Assembly (NCBI GenBank): GCA_013298215.1
Contig: JAAFKE010000034.1
Coordinates: 1 to 41,344 of the forward strand
Direction: 5' to 3'
DNA length: 41,344 bases
Source: Cytophagales bacterium
Lineage (GTDB): Bacteria > Bacteroidota > Bacteroidia > Cytophagales > Spirosomataceae
Shown here: positions 6,981 through 15,795 of the stretch, piece by piece
How the letters are laid out: every line of letters starts with the position of its first letter
Position numbering within the stretch: position 1 is the first letter of the stretch
Made by a program: the position numbers and the translations under genes
Notes under the pieces: generated by a model
What the model was told of the DNA's origin: nothing
The model's database searches: none
The model's input: the letters and a program-made list of their open reading frames with translations, nothing else

Positions 6981-8219
6981 TTAAAGCATCATTTTTTGCA
7001 CTTTCCGGATGCCTTGCACCAGTTTATCGATTTCGGCGAAGGTGTTATAGACCGCAAACGAAGCGCGAGCCGTGCCGCTGGGCAGGCCGAGGCGGTTCAT
7101 GAGGGGCTGGGTGCAGTGGTGCCCCGTGCGAATTGCAATACCCTGCTGGTCTAAAATTGTCCCGATGTCTTGGGGATGTATTCCCGCCAAAACAAACGAG
7201 ACGACGCTAATTTTTTCGGCGGCTTGTCCCACAATGCGCAACCCGTCAATATCACCAAGCTGCTCGGTGGCGTATCGGAGCAGTTCGTTCTCGTAGGCGG
7301 CCATGTTGGTTTTGCCCAATTCGTCCACGTATTGCACGGCCGTCAGCGCGGCCACTACGTCGGCAATGTTGGGCGTGCCTGCCTCAAACTTGTAGGGCAG
7401 GTCGTTGTAGGTAGTCTTTTCAAAAGTAACCTCTTTTATCATCTCGCCGCCGCCTCGGTAGGGTGGCATGGCATCTAAAATGGCTTTTTTGCCGTACAAA
7501 ACCCCCAAACCAGTGGGGCCGTAGAGTTTATGAAGGCTAAAAACGTAAAAATCGCAGTCGAGCGCCTGCACATCTACTTCCATGTGGCTGGTGGCCTGCG
7601 CCCCGTCAATGAGCACTTTTGCTCCCACGGCGTGGGCTTTTTCGATGATTGTTTTAACGGGGTTTATCGTGCCCAGCGAGTTAGAAACGTGCACCACCGA
7701 CACCAGTTTGGTGCGTTCGGAGAGCATTTTTTCGTACTCATCCATGCGCAACTCGCCTTGTTCGTTTATCGGGATGACCCGCAAAACGCACCCGCGCTCT
7801 TCGCAAAGCATTTGCCAGGGCACAATGTTAGAATGGTGTTCGAGGGTGCTGATAATGATCTCGTCGCCTTGGCCCAGAAACCTCCTGCCAAACGTTTGAG
7901 CCACCAAATTTATGCCATCGGTGGTGCCATAAGTAAATATGATCTCTTCTACCAACGCGGCGTTTAGAAACCTTTGGAGCGAGTGGCGCGAGTTTTCAAA
8001 GGCAAAGGTGGCTTTTTCGGCCAGGGCGTGCAGACCACGGTGAATATTGGCGTTGTAGTGCCCGTAATAATCGGTGAGTGCGTTTATGACCACCGACGGT
8101 TTTTGGGTGGTAGCGGCGTTGTCGAAATAAACCAGCGATTTGCCGTTCACGGCTTCGTTCAGGATCGGAAAATCGCTCCTTATTTTTTCAATGTCTAAGG
8201 CTGTTTTTGGTTTGTTCAT
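6981..8219 (-). CDS. sufS: SufS cysteine desulfurase
   Basis: A 412-residue group II PLP-dependent cysteine desulfurase that takes sulfur from cysteine for Fe-S cluster assembly. The PLP-binding lysine is in FSLHKLYGP (Lys231), and the persulfide-carrying cysteine in RTGHHCTQPLM (Cys369). It also shows FDNAATTQKP at the N-terminus and STLEHHSN. It is the last gene of sufC-sufD-sufS, starting 17 bases after sufD. Its partner SufE is encoded separately at 17132. Confidence 0.95.
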   Translation of the reverse strand: MNKPKTALDIEKIRSDFPILNEAVNGKSLVYFDNAATTQKPSVVINALTDYYGHYNANIHRGLHALAEKATFAFENSRHSLQRFLNAALVEEIIFTYGTTDGINLVAQTFGRRFLGQGDEIIISTLEHHSNIVPWQMLCEERGCVLRVIPINEQGELRMDEYEKMLSERTKLVSVVHVSNSLGTINPVKTIIEKAHAVGAKVLIDGAQATSHMEVDVQALDCDFYVFSLHKLYGPTGLGVLYGKKAILDAMPPYRGGGEMIKEVTFEKTTYNDLPYKFEAGTPNIADVVAALTAVQYVDELGKTNMAAYENELLRYATEQLGDIDGLRIVGQAAEKISVVSFVLAGIHPQDIGTILDQQGIAIRTGHHCTQPLMNRLGLPSGTARASFAVYNTFAEIDKLVQGIRKVQKMML

Positions 8220-8236
8220 CGCTGCGCTGATGTAGG

Positions 8237-9568
8237 TTATTCGGCCAGTTTTTCTTGAATCAGTTCCCGAAGGTATTCTCTGATGGCATCAATTTTTATT
8301 TGGGAGACCACGTCGTCGCAAAAAGCCAAAGTGAGTAGCGTCATGGCCTGGTCTTTCGGAATCCCGCGAGAGCGCATATAAAACAGTGCTTCATCGTCCA
8401 GTTTCCCAGTTGTTGTTCCGTGCGAGCACTTCACGTCGTCGGCGTAGATTTCTAACTGTGGCTTGGTGTTCATCGATGCCTCGTCCGACAGCACCACGTT
8501 GCGGCAGGTTTGGTAGGCGTTGGTTTTTTGGGCATCTTGGCGCACAAATATTTTTCCGTTGAAAACCCCCGTCGATTTATCTTTCAGAATACCCTTGTAG
8601 ACTTCGTTGCTGTACGAATTAGGTTTGGCATGATCTACCAGCGTGTGATTATCGACGTGCTGCTTTCCGTTCGGAAAATACAGGCCGTACATAAACGCTT
8701 CGCAGTGTTGGCCGTCCAAAACAATATTGAGGTTGTTGCGCACAAAACCCCCGTTGAGCGTAACGGTGGCCGAATAAAAATGGCTCTTGTCGTGCTGGCA
8801 AACTTGGGTTGTGCCAATGTGGTACGAACTGTTCGATTCGTTTTGAACTTTATAGTACTCCACGTTGGCGTTTTCGTGCAACACAATTTCGGTCACTACG
8901 TTGGTGAAACCCGCAAAATCGCCCACTGTTCTGAAAGACTCGGCCACTTTGATTTGTGCATTTTTTCCCGCCACAATCAAGTTTCGGGGTTGCGAGGCCG
9001 CGTTGGCCGTGCGCGCGTCGTTCACAAAGCGCAAAACGGTGGCTTCGGCCACTACCTGGTTGTCGGGTACTTCTATCACTACGCCGTCGTGGGTAAAGGC
9101 GGTATTCAAAGCCGTGAAGGCGTTGTCCTCAAAGTTGGCGTACTTGGCAAAATGCTTTTCTATCAGTCCAGGGTTGGTTCTGGCAGCGTCGGCAAACGAC
9201 GATATTTTGAGCGTGCTGGGGTTGGAAACTACCTTCGAGAGGTCGGCTCGGTACACGCCATTCACAAAATATAAGATATTGCCATCCAATTTGGGGATCG
9301 ACAGTTGCGCTACTTCGGCTTGGCCAAAGTCGGTAGCCTGGCCAAAATCGAAGGCCTGCTTTGCGAGCGTACTCACGTTGGAGTATTTCCATTCTTCGTG
9401 CCTGATAGTCGGGAAACCCAACTCTTCAAAGCTCCGCAATGCCTGCTGTCGGGTGCGGTGCAGTGGTGTTTGGGCTTCGCCGTTTAGGCGCAGTTCAGCG
9501 TCCTTAAAATCACTTATGAGTTTATCTTTCAGTGTCATTGGCAATTGAATAAAATCTGGGTGATTCAT
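8237..9568 (-). CDS. sufD: SufD, Fe-S cluster scaffold subunit
   Basis: A 443-residue SufBD-family beta-helix protein, part of the SufBC2D scaffold on which Fe-S clusters are built. The C-terminal segment with DDVKCSHGTTTGKLDDEALFYMRSRGI is diagnostic, including the conserved histidine near it. Its ATG shares one base with the sufC stop (TAATG), so the two are translationally coupled; an alternative start is MTLKDKL at 9538. The normal partner SufB is not encoded here. Confidence 0.93.
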   Translation of the reverse strand: MNHPDFIQLPMTLKDKLISDFKDAELRLNGEAQTPLHRTRQQALRSFEELGFPTIRHEEWKYSNVSTLAKQAFDFGQATDFGQAEVAQLSIPKLDGNILYFVNGVYRADLSKVVSNPSTLKISSFADAARTNPGLIEKHFAKYANFEDNAFTALNTAFTHDGVVIEVPDNQVVAEATVLRFVNDARTANAASQPRNLIVAGKNAQIKVAESFRTVGDFAGFTNVVTEIVLHENANVEYYKVQNESNSSYHIGTTQVCQHDKSHFYSATVTLNGGFVRNNLNIVLDGQHCEAFMYGLYFPNGKQHVDNHTLVDHAKPNSYSNEVYKGILKDKSTGVFNGKIFVRQDAQKTNAYQTCRNVVLSDEASMNTKPQLEIYADDVKCSHGTTTGKLDDEALFYMRSRGIPKDQAMTLLTLAFCDDVVSQIKIDAIREYLRELIQEKLAE

Positions 9569-10326
9569 TATACGGCTTGTGCTACTTCGTCTTTGATCCA
9601 GTCGTAGCCTTTTTCTTCGAGTTCGTAGGCCAGCTCTTTTGGGCCAGATTTCACGATCCGACCCTGGTAGAGCACGTGCACGTAGTCGGGAACGATATAA
9701 TCTAACAGTCGCTGGTAGTGCGTCACTACAATGGTAGCGTTTTCGGGCGACCGCAGGGTGTTCACGCCTTCGGCCACTATTCGGAGGGCATCAATGTCTA
9801 ACCCCGAGTCGGTTTCGTCGAGTATGGCCAATTTTGGGTTTATCATGGCCATCTGAAAAATTTCGTTGCGCTTTTTTTCTCCGCCCGAAAACCCTTCATT
9901 GAGCGATCTTTTGAGGAGCGCGTCGTCTATTTTTACCAATTTTGCTTTCTCGCGCATCATTCTCAAAAACTGGGCGGCATCCAACGGGTCTTGGCCGTGG
10001 TATTTGCGAATCTGGTTAATAGCCGTTTTGAGAAAATTGATCGTCGTCACGCCTGGAATTTCGATTGGGTACTGAAACGCCAAGAAAATACCCTCGGCCG
10101 CGCGTGCCTCGGGGCTCAGGTCGAGCAGGTTGCTTCCCATAAACTCCACGCTTCCGTCCGTTACGTCGTAGTCCTCGCGACCCGCCAGCACGGAGGCCAG
10201 CGTACTTTTTCCTGAACCGTTGGGCCCCATGATGGCGTGAACTTCGCCCGCTTTCACCTCTAAGTTTATGCCCTTCAAAATTTGCTTTTCGCCAATGGCA
10301 GCCTGGAGATTGTTAATTTTCAGCAT
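9568..10326 (-). CDS. sufC: SufC, Fe-S assembly ATPase
   Basis: A 252-residue ABC-type ATPase with Walker A GPNGSGKST, signature FSGGEKKRNEIFQM, Walker B LAILDETDSGLD and a switch histidine (VVTHYQR). It drives conformational change in the SufBCD complex. It is the first gene of this operon; the upstream 207 bp hold a -7-like box and a divergent MIP18-family gene, so sufB must be elsewhere. Confidence 0.95.
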   Translation of the reverse strand: MLKINNLQAAIGEKQILKGINLEVKAGEVHAIMGPNGSGKSTLASVLAGREDYDVTDGSVEFMGSNLLDLSPEARAAEGIFLAFQYPIEIPGVTTINFLKTAINQIRKYHGQDPLDAAQFLRMMREKAKLVKIDDALLKRSLNEGFSGGEKKRNEIFQMAMINPKLAILDETDSGLDIDALRIVAEGVNTLRSPENATIVVTHYQRLLDYIVPDYVHVLYQGRIVKSGPKELAYELEEKGYDWIKDEVAQAV

Positions 10327-10356
10327 TGTTGATCTTTATATTGCTTTATGAAGCCG

Positions 10357-10364
10357 CAAAATTA
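10357..10364 (-). promoter_or_regulatory. -7 box (TAATTTTG) upstream of sufC
   Basis: An exact TAnnTTTG on the minus strand, 31 bases before the sufC start. No TTG at the proper distance was found. Confidence 0.35.
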
Positions 10365-10458
10365 CGATATTATCCTTTAAAAACGGCGTTTTAATCAATA
10401 ACTACAAATTTGAAGGTCTTGTTCCACGCGCAAAGTACGCCCACGCACAAAATCACTT

Positions 10459-10466
10459 TAAGTTTG
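10459..10466 (+). promoter_or_regulatory. -7 box (TAAGTTTG) upstream of the MIP18-family gene
   Basis: An exact TAnnTTTG on the plus strand, 67 bases before the ATG at 10534. The -33 element is not evident. Confidence 0.35.
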
Positions 10467-10533
10467 AACCCAAGCGGTGTCTCGCTTGTTAATGATGTTA
10501 AAAAAAGACATAATTCCAATTTCCATTTTCCTA

Positions 10534-10845
10534 ATGTCAGAACTCGAATTTAAAGAAGAAATAAAAAAGGCGATCAAACTGGTTTACGATCCCGAAATAC
10601 CAGTCGATGTACTCGAATTAGGGCTCATCTACGACATAAAAGTTTTTCCAGTGAACAACGTGTACGTGCTCATGACGCTCACATCGCCTTCTTGCCCGTC
10701 GGCGGGAACAATTCCTGGCGAAATTGAGCAACGAATCCGCGAGGTTGAAGGCGTGAACGATGTATCGGTCGAACTCACTTTCGACCCGCCCTACACCACC
10801 GAAATGATGTCGGAGGAGGCCAAGCTCGAACTCGGTTTCATGTAG
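10534..10845 (+). CDS. MIP18/DUF59-family Fe-S assembly protein (SufT-like)
   Basis: A 103-residue protein of the metal-sulfur cluster biosynthesis (MIP18, DUF59) family: VYDPEIPVDVLELGLIYDI near the start, the conserved cysteine in LTSPSCPSAGTIP, and VELTFDPPYTTEMMSEEAKLELGF at the end. Members mature Fe-S proteins, often beside suf genes. The start at 10534 (MSELEF) fits the family; an extension to 10477 adds an unrelated hydrophobic stretch. It is divergent from sufC, with which it shares a regulatory gap. Confidence 0.85.
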   Translation: MSELEFKEEIKKAIKLVYDPEIPVDVLELGLIYDIKVFPVNNVYVLMTLTSPSCPSAGTIPGEIEQRIREVEGVNDVSVELTFDPPYTTEMMSEEAKLELGFM

Positions 10846-10913
10846 CACCGCCCGCGTCATTTTTGAACACTTTTTAGTTTTTTACAATCATCCATTTATT
10901 ATCCACAATCAAT

Positions 10914-11342
10914 ATGTACCCTCCACATTTAGTAGCGCCCATGAAGGCGCAATTGACCGACCAAGGTTTTCAGAGTTTAGACAGTGCCGAAACCGTTAAT
11001 ACCTTCATGGGTTCGGCCAAGGGCGTTACTTTGGCAGTCGTAAATTCTGTTTGCGGTTGTGCGGCTGGCGCGGCACGCCCTGGCGTATTGGCGGCCCTGG
11101 CCAACAGCAGCGTGAAGCCCGACAACCTCGTTACCGTTTTTGCGGGAGTGGACGCTGAGGCCACCAACCAAATGCGCGAGTATTTTTTGCCTTACCCGCC
11201 ATCGTCGCCAGCCATTGGTATTTTTAGGGACGACGAACTGGTGCATTTCATCGAGCGCCACCACATTGAGGGCCGCAACGCCCAAATGATTGCCCAGCAT
11301 TTAGAGATGTGCTTCGAGGAGTTTTGCCCGAAACCCGCCTAA
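10914..11342 (+). CDS. Bacilliredoxin, BrxA/BrxB (YphP/YqiW) family
   Basis: A 142-residue DUF1094-family thiol-disulfide protein with the diagnostic CGC motif (Cys47-Gly-Cys49 in NSVCGCAAGAARPG) and a C-terminal H-x-x-E-GRNAQMIA helix. It removes bacillithiol from S-bacillithiolated proteins. It fits with YpdA at 4386, which regenerates bacillithiol, and implies that the host makes bacillithiol. It lies downstream of the MIP18-family gene on the same strand, 68 bases away. Confidence 0.9.
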   Translation: MYPPHLVAPMKAQLTDQGFQSLDSAETVNTFMGSAKGVTLAVVNSVCGCAAGAARPGVLAALANSSVKPDNLVTVFAGVDAEATNQMREYFLPYPPSSPAIGIFRDDELVHFIERHHIEGRNAQMIAQHLEMCFEEFCPKPA

Positions 11343-11410
11343 GAATGAGTTTTGAATTATTGACGGGGCCGCCCGCGCGGTGATTGAGTGGTTGAATAAC
11401 GCTTGACAAT

Positions 11411-11443
11411 CAGCTATTTATATGTCAAAATCCAGCTACTTAT
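11411..11443. repeat. Direct repeat CAGCTA[T/C]TTAT, 22-bp period
   Basis: CAGCTATTTAT (11411-11421) and CAGCTACTTAT (11433-11443) differ at one base and are spaced two helical turns apart. TTGACA (11403-11408) and TGTCAA (11423-11428) form an inverted repeat over the first copy. This lies in the 176-bp gap before the VWA gene and could be an operator; no regulator can be assigned. Confidence 0.25.
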
Positions 11444-11518
11444 TTATTTTATGTTCCTTGGGTTAGACTGGGCAACCCTTGTTTTTTTGAGTTCAACACT
11501 ATTTATCCGTAGATACCC

Positions 11519-12622
11519 ATGCTTGGCCACCGTTTTGCCGATTACAAGCCCGAAGAAGCAAAAGCGGGCAACAAATTTGAGGAGTTGCTCAATATTTTTC
11601 AGCAGTTGCTGCTGATGACATCGGGCGACGTGGCGCAGGCCATGGCCTGGATGAACCAGTTGGACAGGCAATACAACCTCACCAATGACAAGTATGGAAT
11701 GGGTGATTTTTTTGAGGATTTAAAAACAAAAGGATACCTAACCGAAGAAAAATCGGATGGTCAGCTGGCCATGACCCCAAAGACCGAGCGTAGCATTAGA
11801 CGGCAGTCTTTGGAAGAGATTTTTGGCAAATTGAAGCGCTCTAAGGCGGGCGGCAACCACCACACGCCCTACACTGGCGTGGGCGACGAGATGAGCTCCG
11901 ACATCAGGAGTTTTCAGTTTGGGGATACCCTCGACCAGATTTCGATGACCGAATCGATCAAAAACGCCCAGGTAAACCACGGAATTGGTGACTTTACGCT
12001 CATGGAAAACGACCTCGAGGTGCAAGACCGCGAGCAGAAAACCAGTACGGCCACCGTTTTGATGATTGACATTAGCCACTCGATGATCTTATACGGCGAA
12101 GACCGCATAACGCCCGCCAAAAAAGTGGCCTTGGCCATGGCCGAAATGATTAAGAGCAAATATCCGAAAGACCATTTAGAGATAATTGTATTTGGCAACG
12201 ACGCGTGGCAAATACAACTAAAAGATGTGCCTTACTTGGAGGTGGGTCCCTACCACACCAACACCGTTGCGGGTCTGGAGCTGGCCATGGATTTGTTGAG
12301 GCGCAAAAAGACCAAAAATAAGCAAATTTTTATGGTCACCGACGGCAAGCCTACTTGCTTGAAAGAAGGCATAAATTACTACAAAAATAGCTTTGGCCTC
12401 GACCGCAAGATCATTGCCAAAACCTTAAATCTGGCCGCCCAAGCCCGGCGCGTAAATATTCCGATTACAACATTTATGATTGCCAGCGACCCCTACCTGA
12501 AACAATTTGTGCAGGAATTTACGCAGGTGAACAACGGCCGTGCCTACTACAGCAGTTTGCAGGGTTTGGGGGATTTTGTATTTGAAGACTACCAACGCAA
12601 CCGCCGAAAGAACTTAAAATGA
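11519..12622 (+). CDS. VWA (von Willebrand factor A) domain protein
   Basis: A 367-residue cytoplasmic protein. The N-terminal half is helical and charged; the C-terminal half is a VWA domain with the MIDAS motif MIDISHSM (Asp184-x-Ser-x-Ser type), a middle threonine region and FMVTDGKPTC. Such proteins usually act with a MoxR- or magnesium-chelatase-type AAA+ ATPase, but none is adjacent, so the partner and the role are unknown. Its stop overlaps the start of the next gene (ATGA), suggesting translational coupling. Confidence 0.8.
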   Translation: MLGHRFADYKPEEAKAGNKFEELLNIFQQLLLMTSGDVAQAMAWMNQLDRQYNLTNDKYGMGDFFEDLKTKGYLTEEKSDGQLAMTPKTERSIRRQSLEEIFGKLKRSKAGGNHHTPYTGVGDEMSSDIRSFQFGDTLDQISMTESIKNAQVNHGIGDFTLMENDLEVQDREQKTSTATVLMIDISHSMILYGEDRITPAKKVALAMAEMIKSKYPKDHLEIIVFGNDAWQIQLKDVPYLEVGPYHTNTVAGLELAMDLLRRKKTKNKQIFMVTDGKPTCLKEGINYYKNSFGLDRKIIAKTLNLAAQARRVNIPITTFMIASDPYLKQFVQEFTQVNNGRAYYSSLQGLGDFVFEDYQRNRRKNLK

Positions 12623-13050
12623 GACCGTTAGCCCACCGAATGTTCGCACTCTTCATGGCTGCTCTTGTGCTGGTAAGCGGCACTGGCCTCGGTGTGGTCG
12701 AACATTCGTGTGCGTTTAAGGGTACGTCGAAACACCTTGTTTTCGACGAGACCGACTGCCACAGTTGCCCGTCTGGGGCGGCTCAGAAATTACACGAAGG
12801 CGGTTGGTTCAGCAAAAAAAAATGTTGCAGCGAAAAACTGACGTTTGAGAAAATTGACGTTTCGCTCCACATTTCGGCCAAAACCATGGCAGCAGACCAA
12901 GTACTGCCGGTGGCCTACTGGCAGCACCCGACCCCCGATTTTTGCCGCCAAGAGTGGTGGTCTCGCTTTGTTTCTCCCCAAATTTTTACTTTTTCATCTC
13001 GCCTTCACGGCAGGAGTCTGCTTGTTTTTGAGCAAGTTTTTGTAATTTAG
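12619..13050 (+). CDS. HYC_CC_PP-family secreted protein (probable metal-linked)
   Basis: A 143-residue protein with an N-terminal signal/membrane segment (MFALFMAALVLVSGTGLGVV), then VEHSCAF, a CxxC-like ETDCHSCPSG, and KKCCSEK. This order matches the Bacteroidota HYC_CC_PP family, here with HSC in place of HYC; a clear PP motif is not visible. These small Cys/His-rich proteins are typically found upstream of TonB receptors and HMA proteins, as here. A role in copper or other metal handling is inference from context. ATGA overlap with the VWA gene. Confidence 0.65.
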   Translation: MRPLAHRMFALFMAALVLVSGTGLGVVEHSCAFKGTSKHLVFDETDCHSCPSGAAQKLHEGGWFSKKKCCSEKLTFEKIDVSLHISAKTMAADQVLPVAYWQHPTPDFCRQEWWSRFVSPQIFTFSSRLHGRSLLVFEQVFVI

Positions 13051-13122
13051 GATTAGAAAATGTCTTTAATTGAGTCCGTAACGGACTTTGTAGGCCCATT
13101 TTTTAGTGATAATTACAAATGT

Positions 13123-15345
13123 ATGCACCATAAAATCACATTTCTTACCCTACTCTTTTTGGCCAGCCCCTACGCTTGCCTGAAAGCCCAGCTGCTGCAC
13201 GGTTCGGTTTTTGAAATAACCGACGCGGGCAAAAAAGAACCACTCGTAGGCGTGAATGTCTATTGGCTCACCACCACCACCAATGCCACTACGGAGGCAT
13301 CGGGGCATTTTCATATTCCAATTTCGGCGAGGAGTAATCGGCTGGTTTTTAGTTACTTAGGCTATAAATCAGACACCATGACGATTACCAACGAGGTCGA
13401 GGTGGTAATGGTACTACGCTCCGAAAACGTCTTGAAAGAAGTAGTTGTGCAGGGAAGTTCCACCCAGATCGATCGGCTCAATCCGATTCAGACCGAAATC
13501 ATCACCACCAGGGCGTTGGCCAAGGCGGCTTGTTGCAACCTGTCGGAAAGTTTCGAGACCAACGCGTCGGTCAATGTGTCTTTTGCCGATGCCGTTACGG
13601 GCGCAAAGCAGATCCAGTTTTTGGGTTTGGGCGGCCAATACGTGCAAACCAACGTGGAGAATATCCCAGCCATCAGGGGGCTTGGAAGCACCTTTGGGCT
13701 CAATTATATTCCAGGTACTTGGATTCAATCGATTGACATTGGCAAGGGCGTGGGGTCGGTGGTGAACGGCTACGAATCGGTGACGGGGGCCATTAACGTA
13801 GAACTGGTGAAGCCCGACAGCCGCGAAAAAGTCTATTTCAATACCTACGCTAACAGCTTTGGCCGCGTGGAGGCCAACCTACACCTCAATAGCGAACTCA
13901 GCAAAAAATGGAGCGTTGGTCTGCTCACCCACGCCAGCACACTCCAAAATAAGTTCGACAAAAACGGCGATGGGTTCATGGATCTGCCCACCTACAACCA
14001 GGTAAATGCAATAAACCGTTGGAAGTACCAAACCGATAAGGTGATGGTGCAATTTGGCGTTAAGTTTTTGAACGAAAACCGCGAAGGTGGCCAAATGCCA
14101 AACGTTGCCGCCAGCCAACGCTACGTTTTTTCTAACCAAACGCAACGGGTTGAGTTTTTTAGCAAAACGGCCAAACTTTACCAAAACAAGCCCTACAAAG
14201 GTTTGGGGCTCATTATCAACGCATTGACGCACGATTCGCGCTCTAAGTTTGGCTTTGTGCCCTACGACGGCAAGCAAAATACGTTGTACGCCAACTTAAT
14301 TTACCAGTCGATCATCGACAACACCAACCACCAGTTCAAAACGGGGGTGAGTTACGTGTTGGACGACTACGACGAAACGTATCGGGGTGTGCCGCGAAAA
14401 AGAACGGAGTCCGTGCCAGGCGTTTTTGGCGAATATACCTACACTTACCCAGAACGGCTGACGGTGGTAGCGGGTGGGCGCGTAGATTTTCATAGTTTGT
14501 ACGGCACTTTTGCCACGCCGCGCCTGCATTTGCGGTATCAGATCGACGAACACACCACCCTGCGGGCATCTACGGGGCGGGGTTTTAGAGTGCCCAACCC
14601 GCTGGCCGAAAACTACGGATACTTGGTGAGCGCCCGAAATGTTTTTTTTACAGAACCCCTTCGGCCCGAGACCTCTTGGAACTACGGGGTAAGCGTGAAC
14701 CGTACTTTTCACTGGTTTGATAAACACTGGGAGCTTATTTTGGACTACTACCGAACTGACTTTGAGAACCAAATGGTGGCAGACTTAGAGCACCCAGGAG
14801 AGATTTATTTTTATAACCTCAAAGGACAATCGTTCTCCAATAGTTTTCAGGCCGAGTTAAACATTATTCCGATTAAGCGCATGGAAATAAAAGTGGCCTA
14901 CCGAAAACTGGACGTGCGCCAAAGCATGGGCGCACCCTTCGGCGAAAGCCGGCTGTTGGAACGGATGATGATTGCCCCCGACCGTGTGTTGTTTAACATC
15001 GGCTACGCGCTGCCCTACGACAAATGGAAGTGGGACTTGACGCTGCAATGGAACGGCCAGCGGCGTATTCCGTATTTAAGGGAGGGCTACGTGCACACGG
15101 GATACGAAAATATGCCCACCGAGAACGCCCCCGCGTTTGTGAACTTAAACGCGCAGGTATCTCGTTCATTTCCCAAATTTGAGGTATATTTGGGCGGCGA
15201 AAACCTAATAAATTTCAGACAATTAGACCCCATCGTAGCGGCCAACGAACCCTTCGGACGATCTTTTGACGCGGGCGCGCGGGCTTGGGGGCCAGTGGTT
15301 GGCAGAATGATCTACGCGGGTGTTCGTTACAAAATAAAAAAATAA
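13123..15345 (+). CDS. TonB-dependent receptor with carboxypeptidase-like N-domain
   Basis: A 740-residue outer-membrane receptor. The start at 13123 gives a signal peptide (MHHKITFLTLLFLASPYACLKAQ), followed by a CarboxypepD_reg-like domain (VFEITDAGKKEPLVGVNVYW), the plug domain (ALAKAACCNLSESFETNASVNVSF, then IPAIRGLGSTFGLNYIPG) and a beta-barrel ending in an aromatic-type strand (MIYAGVRYKIKK). The AKAACCNLSESF plug motif with a CC pair recurs in receptors next to metal genes. It sits between a HYC_CC_PP protein and an HMA protein, so the cargo is probably a metal (copper?), by context only. An earlier start at 13060 hides the signal. Confidence 0.88.
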   Translation: MHHKITFLTLLFLASPYACLKAQLLHGSVFEITDAGKKEPLVGVNVYWLTTTTNATTEASGHFHIPISARSNRLVFSYLGYKSDTMTITNEVEVVMVLRSENVLKEVVVQGSSTQIDRLNPIQTEIITTRALAKAACCNLSESFETNASVNVSFADAVTGAKQIQFLGLGGQYVQTNVENIPAIRGLGSTFGLNYIPGTWIQSIDIGKGVGSVVNGYESVTGAINVELVKPDSREKVYFNTYANSFGRVEANLHLNSELSKKWSVGLLTHASTLQNKFDKNGDGFMDLPTYNQVNAINRWKYQTDKVMVQFGVKFLNENREGGQMPNVAASQRYVFSNQTQRVEFFSKTAKLYQNKPYKGLGLIINALTHDSRSKFGFVPYDGKQNTLYANLIYQSIIDNTNHQFKTGVSYVLDDYDETYRGVPRKRTESVPGVFGEYTYTYPERLTVVAGGRVDFHSLYGTFATPRLHLRYQIDEHTTLRASTGRGFRVPNPLAENYGYLVSARNVFFTEPLRPETSWNYGVSVNRTFHWFDKHWELILDYYRTDFENQMVADLEHPGEIYFYNLKGQSFSNSFQAELNIIPIKRMEIKVAYRKLDVRQSMGAPFGESRLLERMMIAPDRVLFNIGYALPYDKWKWDLTLQWNGQRRIPYLREGYVHTGYENMPTENAPAFVNLNAQVSRSFPKFEVYLGGENLINFRQLDPIVAANEPFGRSFDAGARAWGPVVGRMIYAGVRYKIKK

Positions 15346-15418
15346 AATATTGCTGCGCCTCAAAAAAGCGTTAGGGTACTGAATCTTCAAAAATAAAAAC
15401 AAAACAAACAACAAAAAC

Positions 15419-15787
15419 ATGAAAAATATCCTTTTGAGTATCGCGTTAGCGTTTGTCAGCACAACATTGGTTTGGGCGGGCGCAAAAGAGCAGACGGTTA
15501 AAATAAAAACTTCGGCGCAGTGCGAAGAGTGCAAGGAACGCATTGAACGCAAGCTCACGCTGTCGAAGGGCATTAAAGAGGCTATTCTGAACCTGGACGA
15601 CAAAACAGTGACGGTGAAATTTAACCCTAAAAAAATTGACGAGTTGCAGATCAAAGAACTCATAAGAGGCATTGGCTACGATGCCGACGAGCTTACCTGC
15701 GACCCAAAAGCCCACGACAACCTGCCAACCTGCTGCCAAAAAGGAGGCCACGCAGATGGCAAAGGGCACGGGCATGGGCATAAATAA
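15419..15787 (+). CDS. Periplasmic heavy-metal-associated (HMA) domain protein
   Basis: A 122-residue protein with a signal peptide (MKNILLSIALAFVSTTLVWAG), one HMA fold carrying the metal-binding CEEC (Cys35-x-x-Cys38 in SAQCEECKERIE), and the LTCDPKAHDNLPTCC tail. It ends in a histidine-rich GHGHGHK. It would bind Cu+ or a similar soft metal outside the cytoplasm, possibly passing it to or from the TonB receptor encoded 73 bp upstream. The metal is inferred from family knowledge. Confidence 0.85.
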   Translation: MKNILLSIALAFVSTTLVWAGAKEQTVKIKTSAQCEECKERIERKLTLSKGIKEAILNLDDKTVTVKFNPKKIDELQIKELIRGIGYDADELTCDPKAHDNLPTCCQKGGHADGKGHGHGHK

Positions 15788-15795
15788 TGTAATGA

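Noticed and set aside
8510-9274. 254-codon open frame opposite sufD
   Set aside because: It overlaps a conserved SufD coding region completely and shows no recognisable domain.
11459-11490. Terminator after the bacilliredoxin gene (GGGTT/AACCC stem with T-run)
   Set aside because: The stem is only 5 bp and lies about 120 bp past the stop, so it is not listed as a feature.
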